From assembly GCA_024636505.1 (NCBI GenBank), contig JAGXGY010000064.1, positions 1-64,000 of the forward strand: 64,000 nt of DNA. The letters run 5' to 3'. This document shows positions 54,341 through 63,194 of the stretch, piece by piece. Origin of the DNA: Methylobacter sp. GTDB lineage: Bacteria > Pseudomonadota > Gammaproteobacteria > Methylococcales > Methylomonadaceae. A program made the translations under genes and the position numbers. Under the pieces are notes generated by a model, which was given only the letters and a program-made list of their open reading frames with translations, did no database searches and had not been told where the DNA came from. How positions within the stretch are numbered: the first letter of the stretch is position 1; each line of letters opens with the position of its first letter.

Positions 54341-54369
54341 CTCCCCGGATTATATCTATAATCCGGGAG
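54341..54369 (+). terminator. Hairpin after tal, probable terminator
   Basis: CCGGATTA and TAATCCGG are exact arms, extendable by CTC/GAG, around a 6-base loop. It starts 10 bases after the tal stop. The following ATGCTTCTTCTTTAT is only moderately T-rich, so termination may be partial. Confidence 0.6.
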
Positions 54370-54740
54370 ATGCTTCTTCTTTATCATCAACTACGTAACC
54401 ATAGGGTAGTATCCTCAGCTATGCTATAAAATTCCGCGCGGATGTCCAAAGTAAATCAATTGTTATCATCCACTTTCTATCATAAGGTGGAAAATCTGCT
54501 GCTTTTTGATCTCTAAATCTATTCACGATTGCCCGATACATTGGCTTTTGTACGCCGATTGTAAAGTAATTAAGTGTTGGACGGTTTTTGACCTATTGTG
54601 GAATAACATCAAATTTGCTGTCTACTTTAAAATCAATCAAGTGAATTATGAATTCCGTTAAGTAGATAAATTTTCGGTGCAGAGGTACTTCAAGACATTA
54701 AATTAACCCTCCCAATTAGTAATGCGTTTGCCTGAAAGGG

Positions 54741-54916
54741 CATAGCTATCTACACAACTTAGAAACGCTAAGCGGGGTGGGGTCTGGTTCCCATGCTCCT
54801 GCGTGGGAATCCATACTGACTCTGAATGTCATCATGCTTGCGTATGCGTTCCCACGCAGGAGCGTGGGAACGAGCGTTGCCCCGTCCGGCTATGATGACT
54901 TGTGTAGATAGCTATG
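54741..54916. mobile_element. MITE with 17-bp terminal repeats and 9-bp target duplication
   Basis: The ends CATAGCTATCTACACAA and TTGTGTAGATAGCTATG are perfect inverted repeats. CTGAAAGGG flanks both sides (54732-54740 and 54917-54925) in direct orientation, a target-site duplication. The 176-bp interior has no gene but contains a second inverted pair, TTCCCATGCTCCTGCGTGGGAA and GTTCCCACGCAGGAGCGTGG, of the common GTGGGAAC type. A 9-bp duplication would fit mobilisation by an IS1- or IS4-like transposase, which is inference. Confidence 0.85.
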
Positions 54917-55137
54917 CTGAAAGGGGAGGGTAACAAACCGTTCAAACTGATTTATAATCCACCCATTTAGACGCGATATGAATGCCGGTGTTTATTGTGA
55001 AAATAATATCTGTTAATATTCAAATTGCACTGGTTTTAGTTCGGTTTATGGGTTAATCCAATGTGTTATGTTTCGTAGAACCACCTCAATGCGAAATCTA
55101 ATTAAATAATAAGTGGGGTGAATTTTGGAAATATATT

Positions 55138-55656
55138 ATGAACAATCTTACAGCGCTTTCACTCAGTATTGCCGGTCTGGCTGGGTTAGCAACATTTTTG
55201 GCGGTGGGACCACTTAGCGGTATCTTTTTTATATGGGCCGCAACTATTGCATGGGCCACCTACTTTTTTCTCGGCGCCTCTCAGGAAGCCTTAAAAAATA
55301 CCATCGTGTGTGGAATTTTCGGTGTTTTTATGGCTTGGTTGGCTGCTATTCAAATCACCAATATTCCAGCCTCAGCGATTCTTGGTTTCCCGTTTTGGGC
55401 GGCCGTTACCGTTATGTTTTCAGTCGTAGTTATGTGTCTTGCGGCGAATATTCCTGCACTTGCATCAATACCAACAAGTGTGCTCGGGTATTCTGCTACA
55501 TTTGCGTACTTGTTGCAAACACCTGGTAAACTGAGTAAAGATGCTCTGCTAAGTGCTTCTTTGGATAATGCATTGATTGTAATATCTATTTCTATTGTAG
55601 CGGGTGCATACTTCGGTCAGTGGTCAGGGCAGCTGAGCGCTAAGTTAGCCAAATAA
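55138..55656 (+). CDS. DUF1097 family membrane protein
   Basis: A 172-residue inner-membrane protein with about five hydrophobic helices and almost no soluble part. Short glycine/alanine-rich segments (IFFIWAATIAWATYFFLGAS and GFPFWAAVTVMFSVV) match the DUF1097 pattern as I recall it. It stands alone after the MITE, with no operon partners. Its function is unknown. Start ATG 55138 has only a weak GGAAAT upstream. Confidence 0.7.
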   Translation: MNNLTALSLSIAGLAGLATFLAVGPLSGIFFIWAATIAWATYFFLGASQEALKNTIVCGIFGVFMAWLAAIQITNIPASAILGFPFWAAVTVMFSVVVMCLAANIPALASIPTSVLGYSATFAYLLQTPGKLSKDALLSASLDNALIVISISIVAGAYFGQWSGQLSAKLAK

Positions 55657-56014
55657 TTTAATCAGAAACTCTGAAATTGAGTTGAGTGCTAACAAATTTC
55701 CAACAGGATTATGTTTTCCTGGTCACCCCTTAATTATTATATTTGATCGGCGAATTATTTTAAGATATGAGGTGGCCAGCGCTTTTTATGTTAGGGCTTG
55801 AATCAAGAATCATTGGGCTGGAAAATTTTGAGCAATAGCCCTCAAAATAGTGATCGCTCAGCGAATTCGCATTACAAACTTAATATAGTCAATTTATCAG
55901 CTACGCTTTTTTTCATGCTCGATTAATGGCGATTGCGCTTATTTTTTGAGTCTAAGATTCAAAAAATAAAGGCTTTTACTGTCTCATATGGTATCAGCTC
56001 AACCTGTATATATT
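55657..56014. other. Spacer between convergent DUF1097 and JAMM genes
   Basis: About 358 bases with no gene. An AT-rich hairpin (TTATTTTTTGA / TCAAAAAATAA, 55939-55969) lies near its right end and could stop transcription from either side, since T-runs are part of the arms. Nothing else recognised. Confidence 0.5.
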
Positions 56015-56455
56015 CTATGATTCGTCGCTTAACGACAACGCTATCTCCTGGGCGAACTTGTGATTAATTTTGAAGCAGCGCATTTCTAAAATGCCTTTGG
56101 TATTGAGTGAAATGATTAGATAAAGCGCGTTAGGGTAGGACGAGAGCTCTAGATCGGTGATTGATGGTGTTGCCGGTGCGCTCGGGTGAGAATGATAGAT
56201 GGCAAATAGTTGTTCATTCTGTTCTCGCATTTTAGCCATGGCTGAGATTTGTTGGGCGGCGTCAAGCTGGAAGCTCAGTTGCGGGTGTTCTGCGATATTT
56301 TTAACGGGATAACAGCTGCACGGTAGGCTGTTTTTACTGCCGATAAGTCCGCATACTTCAATCTCCGGCGAGATTTGCGCAAGATGCAGTAATTGATTGA
56401 TTATTTTGCGCGGAATTTGGATATGTTCTTGGGTCATGATCGTTAAGGGTTCCAT
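56015..56455 (-). CDS. JAMM/MPN+ metalloprotease (M67 family)
   Basis: A 146-residue zinc isopeptidase-type protein. The JAMM motif is complete as IYHSHPSAPATPSITDLE (HxHx7Sx2D) near residue 88, with the upstream glutamate in EVCGLIG near residue 36. Bacterial relatives often process ubiquitin-like sulfur carriers and sit beside moeB or thiS genes; none is present here. It overlaps the prmC stop by 13 bases, though an ATG at 56437 just after prmC is also possible. Last gene of hemA-prfA-prmC. Confidence 0.88.
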   Translation of the reverse strand: MEPLTIMTQEHIQIPRKIINQLLHLAQISPEIEVCGLIGSKNSLPCSCYPVKNIAEHPQLSFQLDAAQQISAMAKMREQNEQLFAIYHSHPSAPATPSITDLELSSYPNALYLIISLNTKGILEMRCFKINHKFAQEIALSLSDES

Positions 56456-57285
56456 AAACCATAAGTTACCCGGGGTTGTCCGGATAAATCTTTATAAGTT
56501 TGTACTTTATCATAATGCAGCTCTTTAAATAGAGTTTGCACTTGTTGTTGCTGGTCGTAGCCATGTTCAATCAGCAAATGCCCGTCCGCTTCCAGATGGT
56601 TGCGAGCTAGGCTGGCAATGATTTTAATATCGCTGAGTCCCTGCTCTGCGGCGCATAACGCCGTTTGCGGTTCAAACCGGACATCGCCTTGGTGTAGGTG
56701 GCTGTCATTTTCTGCAATATAAGGGGGGTTGCTGATAATGAGGTTGAATTTGGTCTCGGGAACAGTGGCAAACCAGTTGCTTTGGTAAAACTGAATTTTA
56801 TGGGTATGGTGTTTGTCGGCATTGAGTTGAGCGATGCGTAACGCGGCTACGCTGATATCGGTCGCGCTGATCTGCGCCTGCGGACGTTCAGCCGCCAAGG
56901 TAATCGCAATAATGCCTGAGCCGGTACCCAGATCAATGATCTTGAACGGTTTATCTGCGGGTATCAATTCTAAACTGAGCTCAATCAATAGTTCGGTGTC
57001 GGGTCTGGGAATCAAGACGTCAGGCGAGACCTGAAAATCCCGCGACCAGAATTCCCGGTTGCCGGTAATATAGGCAATAGGGGTGCCTTTTTGTCGCTGC
57101 TCAAGCAACAGCCTGAACACGGTAAGTTGCTCGGGTTGTAGTTGTTTGTCCGGCCAAGTGCGAAGATAGGAACGTTGCTTGTCAATTACCATGCACAGTA
57201 AAATTTCTGCATCCAGTAAGGCTGAATCGGTGGTTAACATTAGTATATCGGCTGCCTCGCGCAACACGGATTTTATGCTGTGCAT
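56443..57285 (-). CDS. prmC: Release factor glutamine methyltransferase
   Basis: PrmC methylates the GGQ glutamine of release factors. The 280 residues have the N-terminal five-helix domain and TPIAYITGNREFWSRDFQV near residue 75. SAM motif I is IDLGTGSGIIAITLA near residue 118, and the catalytic NPPY lies in LIISNPPYIAEND near residue 186. It follows its substrate gene prfA by 5 bases, the conserved pairing. Confidence 0.97.
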   Translation of the reverse strand: MHSIKSVLREAADILMLTTDSALLDAEILLCMVIDKQRSYLRTWPDKQLQPEQLTVFRLLLEQRQKGTPIAYITGNREFWSRDFQVSPDVLIPRPDTELLIELSLELIPADKPFKIIDLGTGSGIIAITLAAERPQAQISATDISVAALRIAQLNADKHHTHKIQFYQSNWFATVPETKFNLIISNPPYIAENDSHLHQGDVRFEPQTALCAAEQGLSDIKIIASLARNHLEADGHLLIEHGYDQQQQVQTLFKELHYDKVQTYKDLSGQPRVTYGLWNP

Positions 57286-57290
57286 ATGAT

Positions 57291-58376
57291 TTAGTCTTCG
57301 CCCAATTGAGTGAGCAATTCGGCTTGGTGTTCGCTGATCAAGGGTTGCAGGACATGCTCCAGTCCACCCTGCATGATGTCGTCGAGTTTATACAGGGTCA
57401 GGTTGATGCGGTGGTCGGTTAATCGTCCTTGCGGGTAGTTGTAGGTGCGGATACGTTCGGAACGGTCGCCGCTGCCGACTTGCAGTTTTCGGGTGGCCGA
57501 TTGTTCTGCGTGGTGTTTTTCCTGTTCGGCGGACAGCAGGCGCGAGGCCAATAAGGACATGGCGCGGGCGCGGTTTTTATGTTGCGAGCGTTCGTCCTGG
57601 CATTCGACGACGACGCCGGTCGGGACGTGGGTGATGCGTATCGCCGATTCGGTTTTATTGATGTGCTGGCCGCCTGCGCCTGAGGCGCGGAACGTGTCAA
57701 CTTTAAGATCGGCAGGGTTGATGTCGATGGCGTCGACTTCGTCGACTTCGGGCATGATGGCGACGGTACAAGCCGAGGTGTGGATGCGCCCCTGCGATTC
57801 GGTTTCCGGTACGCGTTGCACTCGGTGCGCGCCGGACTCGAATTTTAGCTGGGAATACACATCCTTGCCGGTCACGCGCAGGATGACCTCTTTGTAACCG
57901 CCATGATCGCCGTGACTTTCGCTAATGAGTTCTGTTTGCCAGCCTTTGCGTTCGGCATAGCGCTGATACATGCGGGCAAGGTCGCCGGAGAAAATCGCCG
58001 CTTCGTCGCCGCCGGTTCCGGCGCGAATTTCGATAAAGATGTTGCGATTATCGTTAGGGTCTTTGGGCAGTAATAAGACTTGTAGGTCGTGCTCAATTGC
58101 TTCCAGTTGGGTTTCCGCATCATTAATTTCTTCCTTGACCATCTCCCTTAATTCCGGGTCGCTGTCGGTGGCCATTTCTTTGGCGGAAGCCAGGCTTTCC
58201 AGCGTTTGTTGATAGCGTTTGTAGCAATCGACCAGCGGATTGATCTGGGCGTATTCCTGGCTTAAAGAGCGGAACTTGTTTTGGTTACCTTGTACTTCGG
58301 GCTCCGAAAGTAAGGCGGCGATTTCGTCATAGCGTTCGCACAGGTTTTCGAGTTTATGTTGTATGGATGGTTTCAT
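57291..58376 (-). CDS. prfA: Peptide chain release factor 1
   Basis: RF1 terminates translation at UAA and UAG. The 361-residue protein has the coiled-coil domain 1 and [20 protein letters not shown] near residue 117. The peptide anticodon region is within [16 protein letters not shown] near residue 185, and [19 protein letters not shown] near residue 228 holds the GGQ. It overlaps hemA by 4 bases (ATGA) and precedes prmC by 5, giving hemA-prfA-prmC as in E. coli. Confidence 0.98.
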   Translation of the reverse strand: MKPSIQHKLENLCERYDEIAALLSEPEVQGNQNKFRSLSQEYAQINPLVDCYKRYQQTLESLASAKEMATDSDPELREMVKEEINDAETQLEAIEHDLQVLLLPKDPNDNRNIFIEIRAGTGGDEAAIFSGDLARMYQRYAERKGWQTELISESHGDHGGYKEVILRVTGKDVYSQLKFESGAHRVQRVPETESQGRIHTSACTVAIMPEVDEVDAIDINPADLKVDTFRASGAGGQHINKTESAIRITHVPTGVVVECQDERSQHKNRARAMSLLASRLLSAEQEKHHAEQSATRKLQVGSGDRSERIRTYNYPQGRLTDHRINLTLYKLDDIMQGGLEHVLQPLISEHQAELLTQLGED

Positions 58377-59632
58377 TGAGAGTTAGATAATTTAAAAATT
58401 TCGCGGGCGGCGGCAATCAAATCGTGGCGTTCGTTTTCGGCGGCTGCTCTGATCTGGATGCTGGGGGTGTGGATGAGTTTGTTGGTCAGGCTGTGCGCCA
58501 GTCGGTTAAGGGCTTGTTCGGCGGGGATGCCGTTTTTTAGTAAGTCTAAGGCTTTTTGTAAGGCCTCATCACGGGAGTGTTCGGCTTGTTTTCGATAATC
58601 CTGAATGGTCGATTGCGCGCCTTGGGCACGCAACCACGTTAAGAAATGATCGACTTGAGTGTCGATGATTTCCTCGGCCTGTTCGGCAGCCAGTCGGCGG
58701 GTATTCATGTTTCGATCTATGGTATTTTGCAGGTCATCAATGGTATAAAGATACACATCCCTAAGTTGCTCAACTTCGGCCTCAATATCCCGGGGTACGG
58801 CAAGATCTACCATGAATATCGGTTTATGCTTGCGTTTTTTTAGAGCGCTTTCAACGCGACCTTTGCCGAGTATCGGCAGCTGGCTTGCGGTTGACGAGAT
58901 AACAATGTCGGCTTCGGCCAGATGCGTCGGTAGCTCGGTTAGGTCGATCGCGTAGCCGTTAAACTGCGCGGCTAAGGTGTGAGCTTTATCATAGGTGCGG
59001 TTAGCAATAATGATGCGGCCGATACCTTGTTGCGATAAATGCCGTGCCGCTAATTCTATGGTTTCGCCGGCACCTATTAGAAGCGCGGTTTGCTCGCTGA
59101 GTTTGTTGAAGATTTGCTGTGCCAGTTGTACGGCGGCAAAGGCAACTGATACGGGGCTGGAGCCAATAGCCGTGTCGGTACGCACTTTTTTGGCGGCAGT
59201 AAAAGTGTGTTGAAAAAGTTTGCCCAAGCGCTTGCCCAAGGTGCCTGCATCACAGGCAGTCTGATAAGCCGTTTTCATTTGCCCGAGAATTTGCGGCTCT
59301 CCCAAAATCATCGAGTCCAGACCGCAGGCTACCCGAAACATGTGGCGGATCAGTTCGCTATCGGTATGGCAGTAAAGATAAGGCGTGAAATCGGCGGGAT
59401 TGATTTGTTTACTTTGGGCTACCCAGTCAATCAGGATTTGTTTATTTGCTGTGGTTGAGGTGCAGTAAAGCTCGGTGCGGTTGCAGGTTGACAGTATCGC
59501 GGCTTCACTGATTTCTTTGGTGCGCCATAATTCTTGTAACGAAGACTCAAGAATTTCGGTAGGGAATGACAGGCGCTCGCGGATCGAGATCGGCGCGGTG
59601 TTATAATTAATCCCAACGGCAAGAAGTGTCAT
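58373..59632 (-). CDS. hemA: Glutamyl-tRNA reductase
   Basis: HemA reduces Glu-tRNA to glutamate-1-semialdehyde, the committed step of tetrapyrrole synthesis. From the ATG at 59632 the protein has 419 residues and starts [20 protein letters not shown]. The catalytic cysteine is in [11 protein letters not shown] near residue 50. [20 protein letters not shown] follows near residue 99, and the NADPH loop [16 protein letters not shown] lies near residue 181. Ten additional upstream codons are possible but not conserved. A run of heptamer repeats lies 22 bases upstream. Confidence 0.97.
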   Translation of the reverse strand: MTLLAVGINYNTAPISIRERLSFPTEILESSLQELWRTKEISEAAILSTCNRTELYCTSTTANKQILIDWVAQSKQINPADFTPYLYCHTDSELIRHMFRVACGLDSMILGEPQILGQMKTAYQTACDAGTLGKRLGKLFQHTFTAAKKVRTDTAIGSSPVSVAFAAVQLAQQIFNKLSEQTALLIGAGETIELAARHLSQQGIGRIIIANRTYDKAHTLAAQFNGYAIDLTELPTHLAEADIVISSTASQLPILGKGRVESALKKRKHKPIFMVDLAVPRDIEAEVEQLRDVYLYTIDDLQNTIDRNMNTRRLAAEQAEEIIDTQVDHFLTWLRAQGAQSTIQDYRKQAEHSRDEALQKALDLLKNGIPAEQALNRLAHSLTNKLIHTPSIQIRAAAENERHDLIAAAREIFKLSNSQ

Positions 59633-59653
59633 GTGATTAGGTTCAAGGTAAAA

Positions 59654-59681
59654 AAGAATCAAGAATCAAGAATTAAGAATC
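59654..59681. repeat. Four tandem heptamers upstream of hemA
   Basis: AAGAATC occurs four times in tandem, the third copy as AAGAATT, 22-49 bases upstream of the hemA start. It sits inside a longer imperfect inverted repeat whose arms are GGTTCAAGGTAAAA and TTTTACCTTGAGCC. Such tandem units can vary in number by slippage. Confidence 0.75.
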
Positions 59682-59875
59682 AACGAGTAAGGTAGGATTT
59701 ATTTAAATCGCTAACCTTTTACCTTGAGCCTTAACGACTGTATTATGTAATATGATAAATGTATTCTAAGAAATATAATGATTTTATCCAAATGGAATAA
59801 ATCAGCGGTCTGACTCAACTGGCTTTTCTGATAATCTATGACAAAATATATGTGGACAATTAATAGGACGGCGGT

Positions 59876-61621
59876 GTGTTAATTTTTAGATTGTTTTCGG
59901 TGTTAATCCTCATGTTTCTTAATGGTTGCGCCAGTTCGCCTGAGAAGTCGAATGCACAGAAAGAAGTGATTGAGCCTGTAAAAATAGATGAGCCCAAGGA
60001 AAAAACACAACAAAATGAAGTAAAAACATCAATAGATCCAGATGTGATGTACATGCTGATGGCAGCAGAGCTTGCGGGACAAAGAGGGCAATATGCAATT
60101 GCGCTGGAGGGTTACATGGAGGCCTCCAGACGTGTTAACGATCCCAGGTTTGCTGAAAGGGCGGCAAAGATTGCCATGTACATGAGGGACGATAATAAAA
60201 CGGATGAAGCCGTTTCTTTATGGTTGAAACAAGATCCAAAAAATCCAACGGCAAGAAAAATAGCCGCATTATCTGCATTAAGAGTCGGTAATAAACAGGC
60301 TGCTGTTGATCATCTGGATGTACTGTTGAAGGCAGACCCGGCTGGATTCGAAAGAACAGTATTTGAATTAGCCAATATTTTACAAAGAGATGATAAGACC
60401 GATTTTTTTTATGAAGTATTAGATGCTGTGGCAGTAAAGCGTCCCAATCAGGCTACAGTTTATTTTGTACAGTCGTTGTTGGCTCTGGAGATGAGGGATA
60501 ATGCGTTGGCTGAAGAGAAAGTGCGGCGGGCTTTAAATATTCAGCCTGACTGGGATAAGGCATTAATATTGCAGGCTCAGATAGCGGTGTTTTCTGGGGA
60601 TTTAAATAAGGCAAAAACCCTGCTGAGAAATGCAACGGTTACATACCCTGGAAATGACAAGTTTAAAAAACTGCTGGCGCAAGTATTGATAAAAGCTGCT
60701 GAATACGAGAAGGCGGGTGAAGTTTATCAGGGTATTGTCTTGGCAAATCCGAAAGATGCCGAGAGTCAGATTTCACTGGCATTAGTCCATTTGCAGTTGG
60801 ATCGTGACGAGAAAGCTGAAGAAATCTTTAAGGAATTACTCGATCAGTCTGAATGGCGAAATCAGGCTGGTTTTTATTTGGGAAAAATAGAAGAAAAACG
60901 TGGGCATACGCAAAAAGCACTGGCATGGTTTGATAAGGTAAATGATGGGCCGTTGGTTTTTGAGTCGGCGATTACAGCGGTATCATTGCTGGTAAAGGAC
61001 AGGGAATTTGAAGAGGCTGATTCGCGGTTGGATCTATTGATGAACCGGTTTCCAAAACAAAGGTTGCGTATCATTCTAATGCGGGCGGGTTTGTATGGAC
61101 AGCAGGAGCAATATGAGCAGGCTTTTAAGCTATTGACTGATGAGTTGGCCGGTCAGTCGGATCAAAGAGATTTATTATATGCACGTGCGTTGCTGGCTGA
61201 ACGGATTAGTCAGTTGGATGTGCTGGAGGCTGACCTGAGAAAAATTTTAGCCGAATATCCTGATGATGCAGAGGCTTTAAATGCATTGGGTTATAGTTTG
61301 TTGGTTAATACGGATCGCTATGCCGAGGCGGAAAAATATCTATTACGTGCGCTTAAATTACAGCCGAATGAGGCTGTAATTATGGATAGTTTTGGTTGGC
61401 TGCAGTTTAAGTTGGGGAGGCTTGAACAAGCCAGGGATTATCTTGAGCGGGCGTATGCAAAGCAACAGGAGGGTGAAATAGCCGCTCATCTTGTTGAGGT
61501 GCTGTGGGTCTTGGGTAGAAAAGAGGAAGCCGAAAAAATATTTAATGAAGCTATTAAAAAAGTACCGGAAGATGAATATTTATTGGAGTTCAAAAAGAGA
61601 ATATTGGACGGCGAAGAATAG
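59876..61621 (+). CDS. TPR-repeat outer-membrane lipoprotein
   Basis: A 581-residue protein starting with GTG at 59876, three bases after the AGGACGG ribosome site. A lipoprotein signal (LFSVLILMFLNGCASS, lipidated Cys at about residue 18) precedes many tetratricopeptide repeats, for example AEEKVRRALNIQPDWDKALI near residue 210 and LNALGYSLLVNTDRYAEAEK near residue 470. Homologues next to lolB-ispE-prs and divergent from hemA are found in Pseudomonas and relatives, so the context is ancestral. It may assist outer-membrane protein or envelope assembly; the precise role is unknown. Confidence 0.88.
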   Translation: MLIFRLFSVLILMFLNGCASSPEKSNAQKEVIEPVKIDEPKEKTQQNEVKTSIDPDVMYMLMAAELAGQRGQYAIALEGYMEASRRVNDPRFAERAAKIAMYMRDDNKTDEAVSLWLKQDPKNPTARKIAALSALRVGNKQAAVDHLDVLLKADPAGFERTVFELANILQRDDKTDFFYEVLDAVAVKRPNQATVYFVQSLLALEMRDNALAEEKVRRALNIQPDWDKALILQAQIAVFSGDLNKAKTLLRNATVTYPGNDKFKKLLAQVLIKAAEYEKAGEVYQGIVLANPKDAESQISLALVHLQLDRDEKAEEIFKELLDQSEWRNQAGFYLGKIEEKRGHTQKALAWFDKVNDGPLVFESAITAVSLLVKDREFEEADSRLDLLMNRFPKQRLRIILMRAGLYGQQEQYEQAFKLLTDELAGQSDQRDLLYARALLAERISQLDVLEADLRKILAEYPDDAEALNALGYSLLVNTDRYAEAEKYLLRALKLQPNEAVIMDSFGWLQFKLGRLEQARDYLERAYAKQQEGEIAAHLVEVLWVLGRKEEAEKIFNEAIKKVPEDEYLLEFKKRILDGEE

Positions 61622-61622
61622 G

Positions 61623-62216
61623 GTGCTACGTTTTGAAATAAGACTATTGGTCAGTGGGTGTCTGATGTTTTTATTGTCAGCTTGTTCTATGGCCCCTATT
61701 GGTCAGGATGTGCGTTATTCAAGGGCAGCAATGCTTCATCTCTATGAGCTGGAGTCTTGGTCGTTTGAAGGGCGACTGGCTTTGACGGGGAAAAGTGATT
61801 CCTGGTCGGCCAATATAAGCTGGGATCATAGTCCTGATGTCGAGAAAATAAGGTTATCCGGTCCCATGGGTCAAGGAGCGGTTGTTATTTTATTGGCAGA
61901 TAATGTTGTGACCCTCGATCGAGGTGGCGACGATGTGCAATCGTCAACGCAGCCTGAAGCGTTTATTAATCAGCAATTGGGCCTGCTTGTTCCTGTGTTG
62001 TCTTTACGGTATTGGGTGGTGGGTTTACCTGAGCCATTGCTCTCATATAAAGAGACCGATGTCGGCTTTAATCAGGCCGGATGGCGGAGTGAATATAGGC
62101 AGATGCAGTTGGTTAATAATGTTGCTATGCCGCACAAAATGATGATTATGAATGATCAGGTCAAGTTAAAGTTAATTATCGATCACTGGATTGTAAATGA
62201 CGCTAAAAGAAATTAA
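61623..62216 (+). CDS. lolB: Outer-membrane lipoprotein receptor LolB
   Basis: LolB accepts lipoproteins from LolA and inserts them in the outer membrane. The 197-residue protein starts with GTG at 61623, one base after the TPR gene stop. A lipoprotein signal ends at LMFLLSAC (Cys near residue 21). The LolB fold is seen in WSFEGRLALTGKSDSWSANI near residue 42, LRYWVVGLPEPLLSY near residue 128 and the C-terminal KLKLIIDHWIV. It overlaps ispE by 20 bases. Sequence conservation in this family is low, so context adds weight. Confidence 0.92.
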   Translation: MLRFEIRLLVSGCLMFLLSACSMAPIGQDVRYSRAAMLHLYELESWSFEGRLALTGKSDSWSANISWDHSPDVEKIRLSGPMGQGAVVILLADNVVTLDRGGDDVQSSTQPEAFINQQLGLLVPVLSLRYWVVGLPEPLLSYKETDVGFNQAGWRSEYRQMQLVNNVAMPHKMMIMNDQVKLKLIIDHWIVNDAKRN

Positions 62217-63102
62217 TCAGTCCGCGTGGGCTGAAAAGTGGCCGGCTCCGGCAAAATTAAATTTAATGTTGCGAATTATTGGGCAAAGAAATGATGGTTA
62301 TCATTTACTGCAGACGGTATTTCAATTCATAAATTTATGTGATTGGATAACATTTCATCCTGTTGGTAATGGAGAGGTTAGTTTGAAAAAAACAATACCC
62401 GGTGTCTCTGAAGCGGATGATCTGACGATTAGAGCAGCGAAATTGTTAAAAGCAGAAACTGGCTGTGAGCAAGGCGTATGTATTGAGGTTGAAAAAAATT
62501 TACCTATGGGGGGCGGGCTTGGTGGCGGTAGTTCAGATGCGGCAACAACGCTGGTTGTACTGAATGAGCTATGGGGGCTGAATTTATCCAGAGAAAAATT
62601 GGCGCAGTTGGGCTTGGCATTGGGAGCAGATGTGCCGGTATTTGTATATGGTTATTCATCATGGGCGGAAGGTGTTGGTGAGAAACTTGAGGAAATAGAT
62701 GTTCCAGAACAGTGGGTTGTGTTAATAAGGCCAGATTGTCATGTGGATACGAAAGAAGTTTTTTCAGCTAAAGATTTGACACGGGATAGTAAATCAATCA
62801 CAATAGCCGACTTTATAGCGGGTCAGCACCAAAACGATTGTCTTGGGGTGGTTCGTGAGCGTTACCAGTCTGTTAAAGATGCTTTGGTTGATTTGTCTGA
62901 ATTTTCTGAGGCAAGGCTAACCGGGACAGGGGCTTGTGTTTTTGCACAGTTTGATTCAGAAAAAACCGCAGTCAGTGCGTATCGGTCGCTTCAAAAGAAA
63001 TGGCAGGTTTATCTGGTGAAAGGTATAAATGAATCTCCTTTGTTTTCAAAGTTGAAAGGCGGTAATGAATATCATAATTATTGGGCCGTCGCCAAGCGGT
63101 AA
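62197..63102 (+). CDS. ispE: 4-diphosphocytidyl-2-C-methyl-D-erythritol kinase
   Basis: A GHMP kinase of the MEP isoprenoid pathway, 301 residues. It contains WPAPAKLNLMLRIIGQRNDG near residue 16, the ATP loop PMGGGLGGGSSDAATTL near residue 102 and RLTGTGACVFAQFDSE near residue 239. The start overlaps lolB by 20 bases. The last seven codons lie inside the tRNA-Gln gene, and the TAA stop is formed by its D-arm sequence (GCGGTAAGGC). The C-terminal tail NEYHNYWAVAKR is therefore partly encoded by tRNA sequence and probably not conserved. Confidence 0.96.
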   Translation: MTLKEINQSAWAEKWPAPAKLNLMLRIIGQRNDGYHLLQTVFQFINLCDWITFHPVGNGEVSLKKTIPGVSEADDLTIRAAKLLKAETGCEQGVCIEVEKNLPMGGGLGGGSSDAATTLVVLNELWGLNLSREKLAQLGLALGADVPVFVYGYSSWAEGVGEKLEEIDVPEQWVVLIRPDCHVDTKEVFSAKDLTRDSKSITIADFIAGQHQNDCLGVVRERYQSVKDALVDLSEFSEARLTGTGACVFAQFDSEKTAVSAYRSLQKKWQVYLVKGINESPLFSKLKGGNEYHNYWAVAKR

Positions 63103-63156
63103 GGCACGGGGTTTTGATCTCCGCATACCAAGGTTCGAATCCTTGCGGCCCAGCCA
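63082..63156 (+). tRNA. tRNA-Gln (anticodon TTG)
   Basis: A 75-base tRNA with encoded CCA. The acceptor arm TGGGCCG pairs with CGGCCCA. The D-arm region is CGCCAAGCGGTAAGGC. The anticodon arm CGGGG-TTTTGAT-CTCCG contains TTG, and the T-arm CAAGG-TTCGAAT-CCTTG is canonical. The sequence closely follows E. coli tRNA-Gln. It lies between ispE and prs, its usual place in gammaproteobacteria, but here it overlaps the end of ispE by 21 bases. Confidence 0.97.
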
Positions 63157-63194
63157 TTTATCTCTGCTAAGTTAAATTCGTGTGGGAGTGCTTA

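Larger units (their letters stand above)
54331..55137. other. Non-coding region between tal and the DUF1097 gene
   Basis: About 800 bases without a gene. It holds the tal hairpin and a complete MITE at 54741-54916. The rest is AT-rich; no other structure was recognised. Confidence 0.6.
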
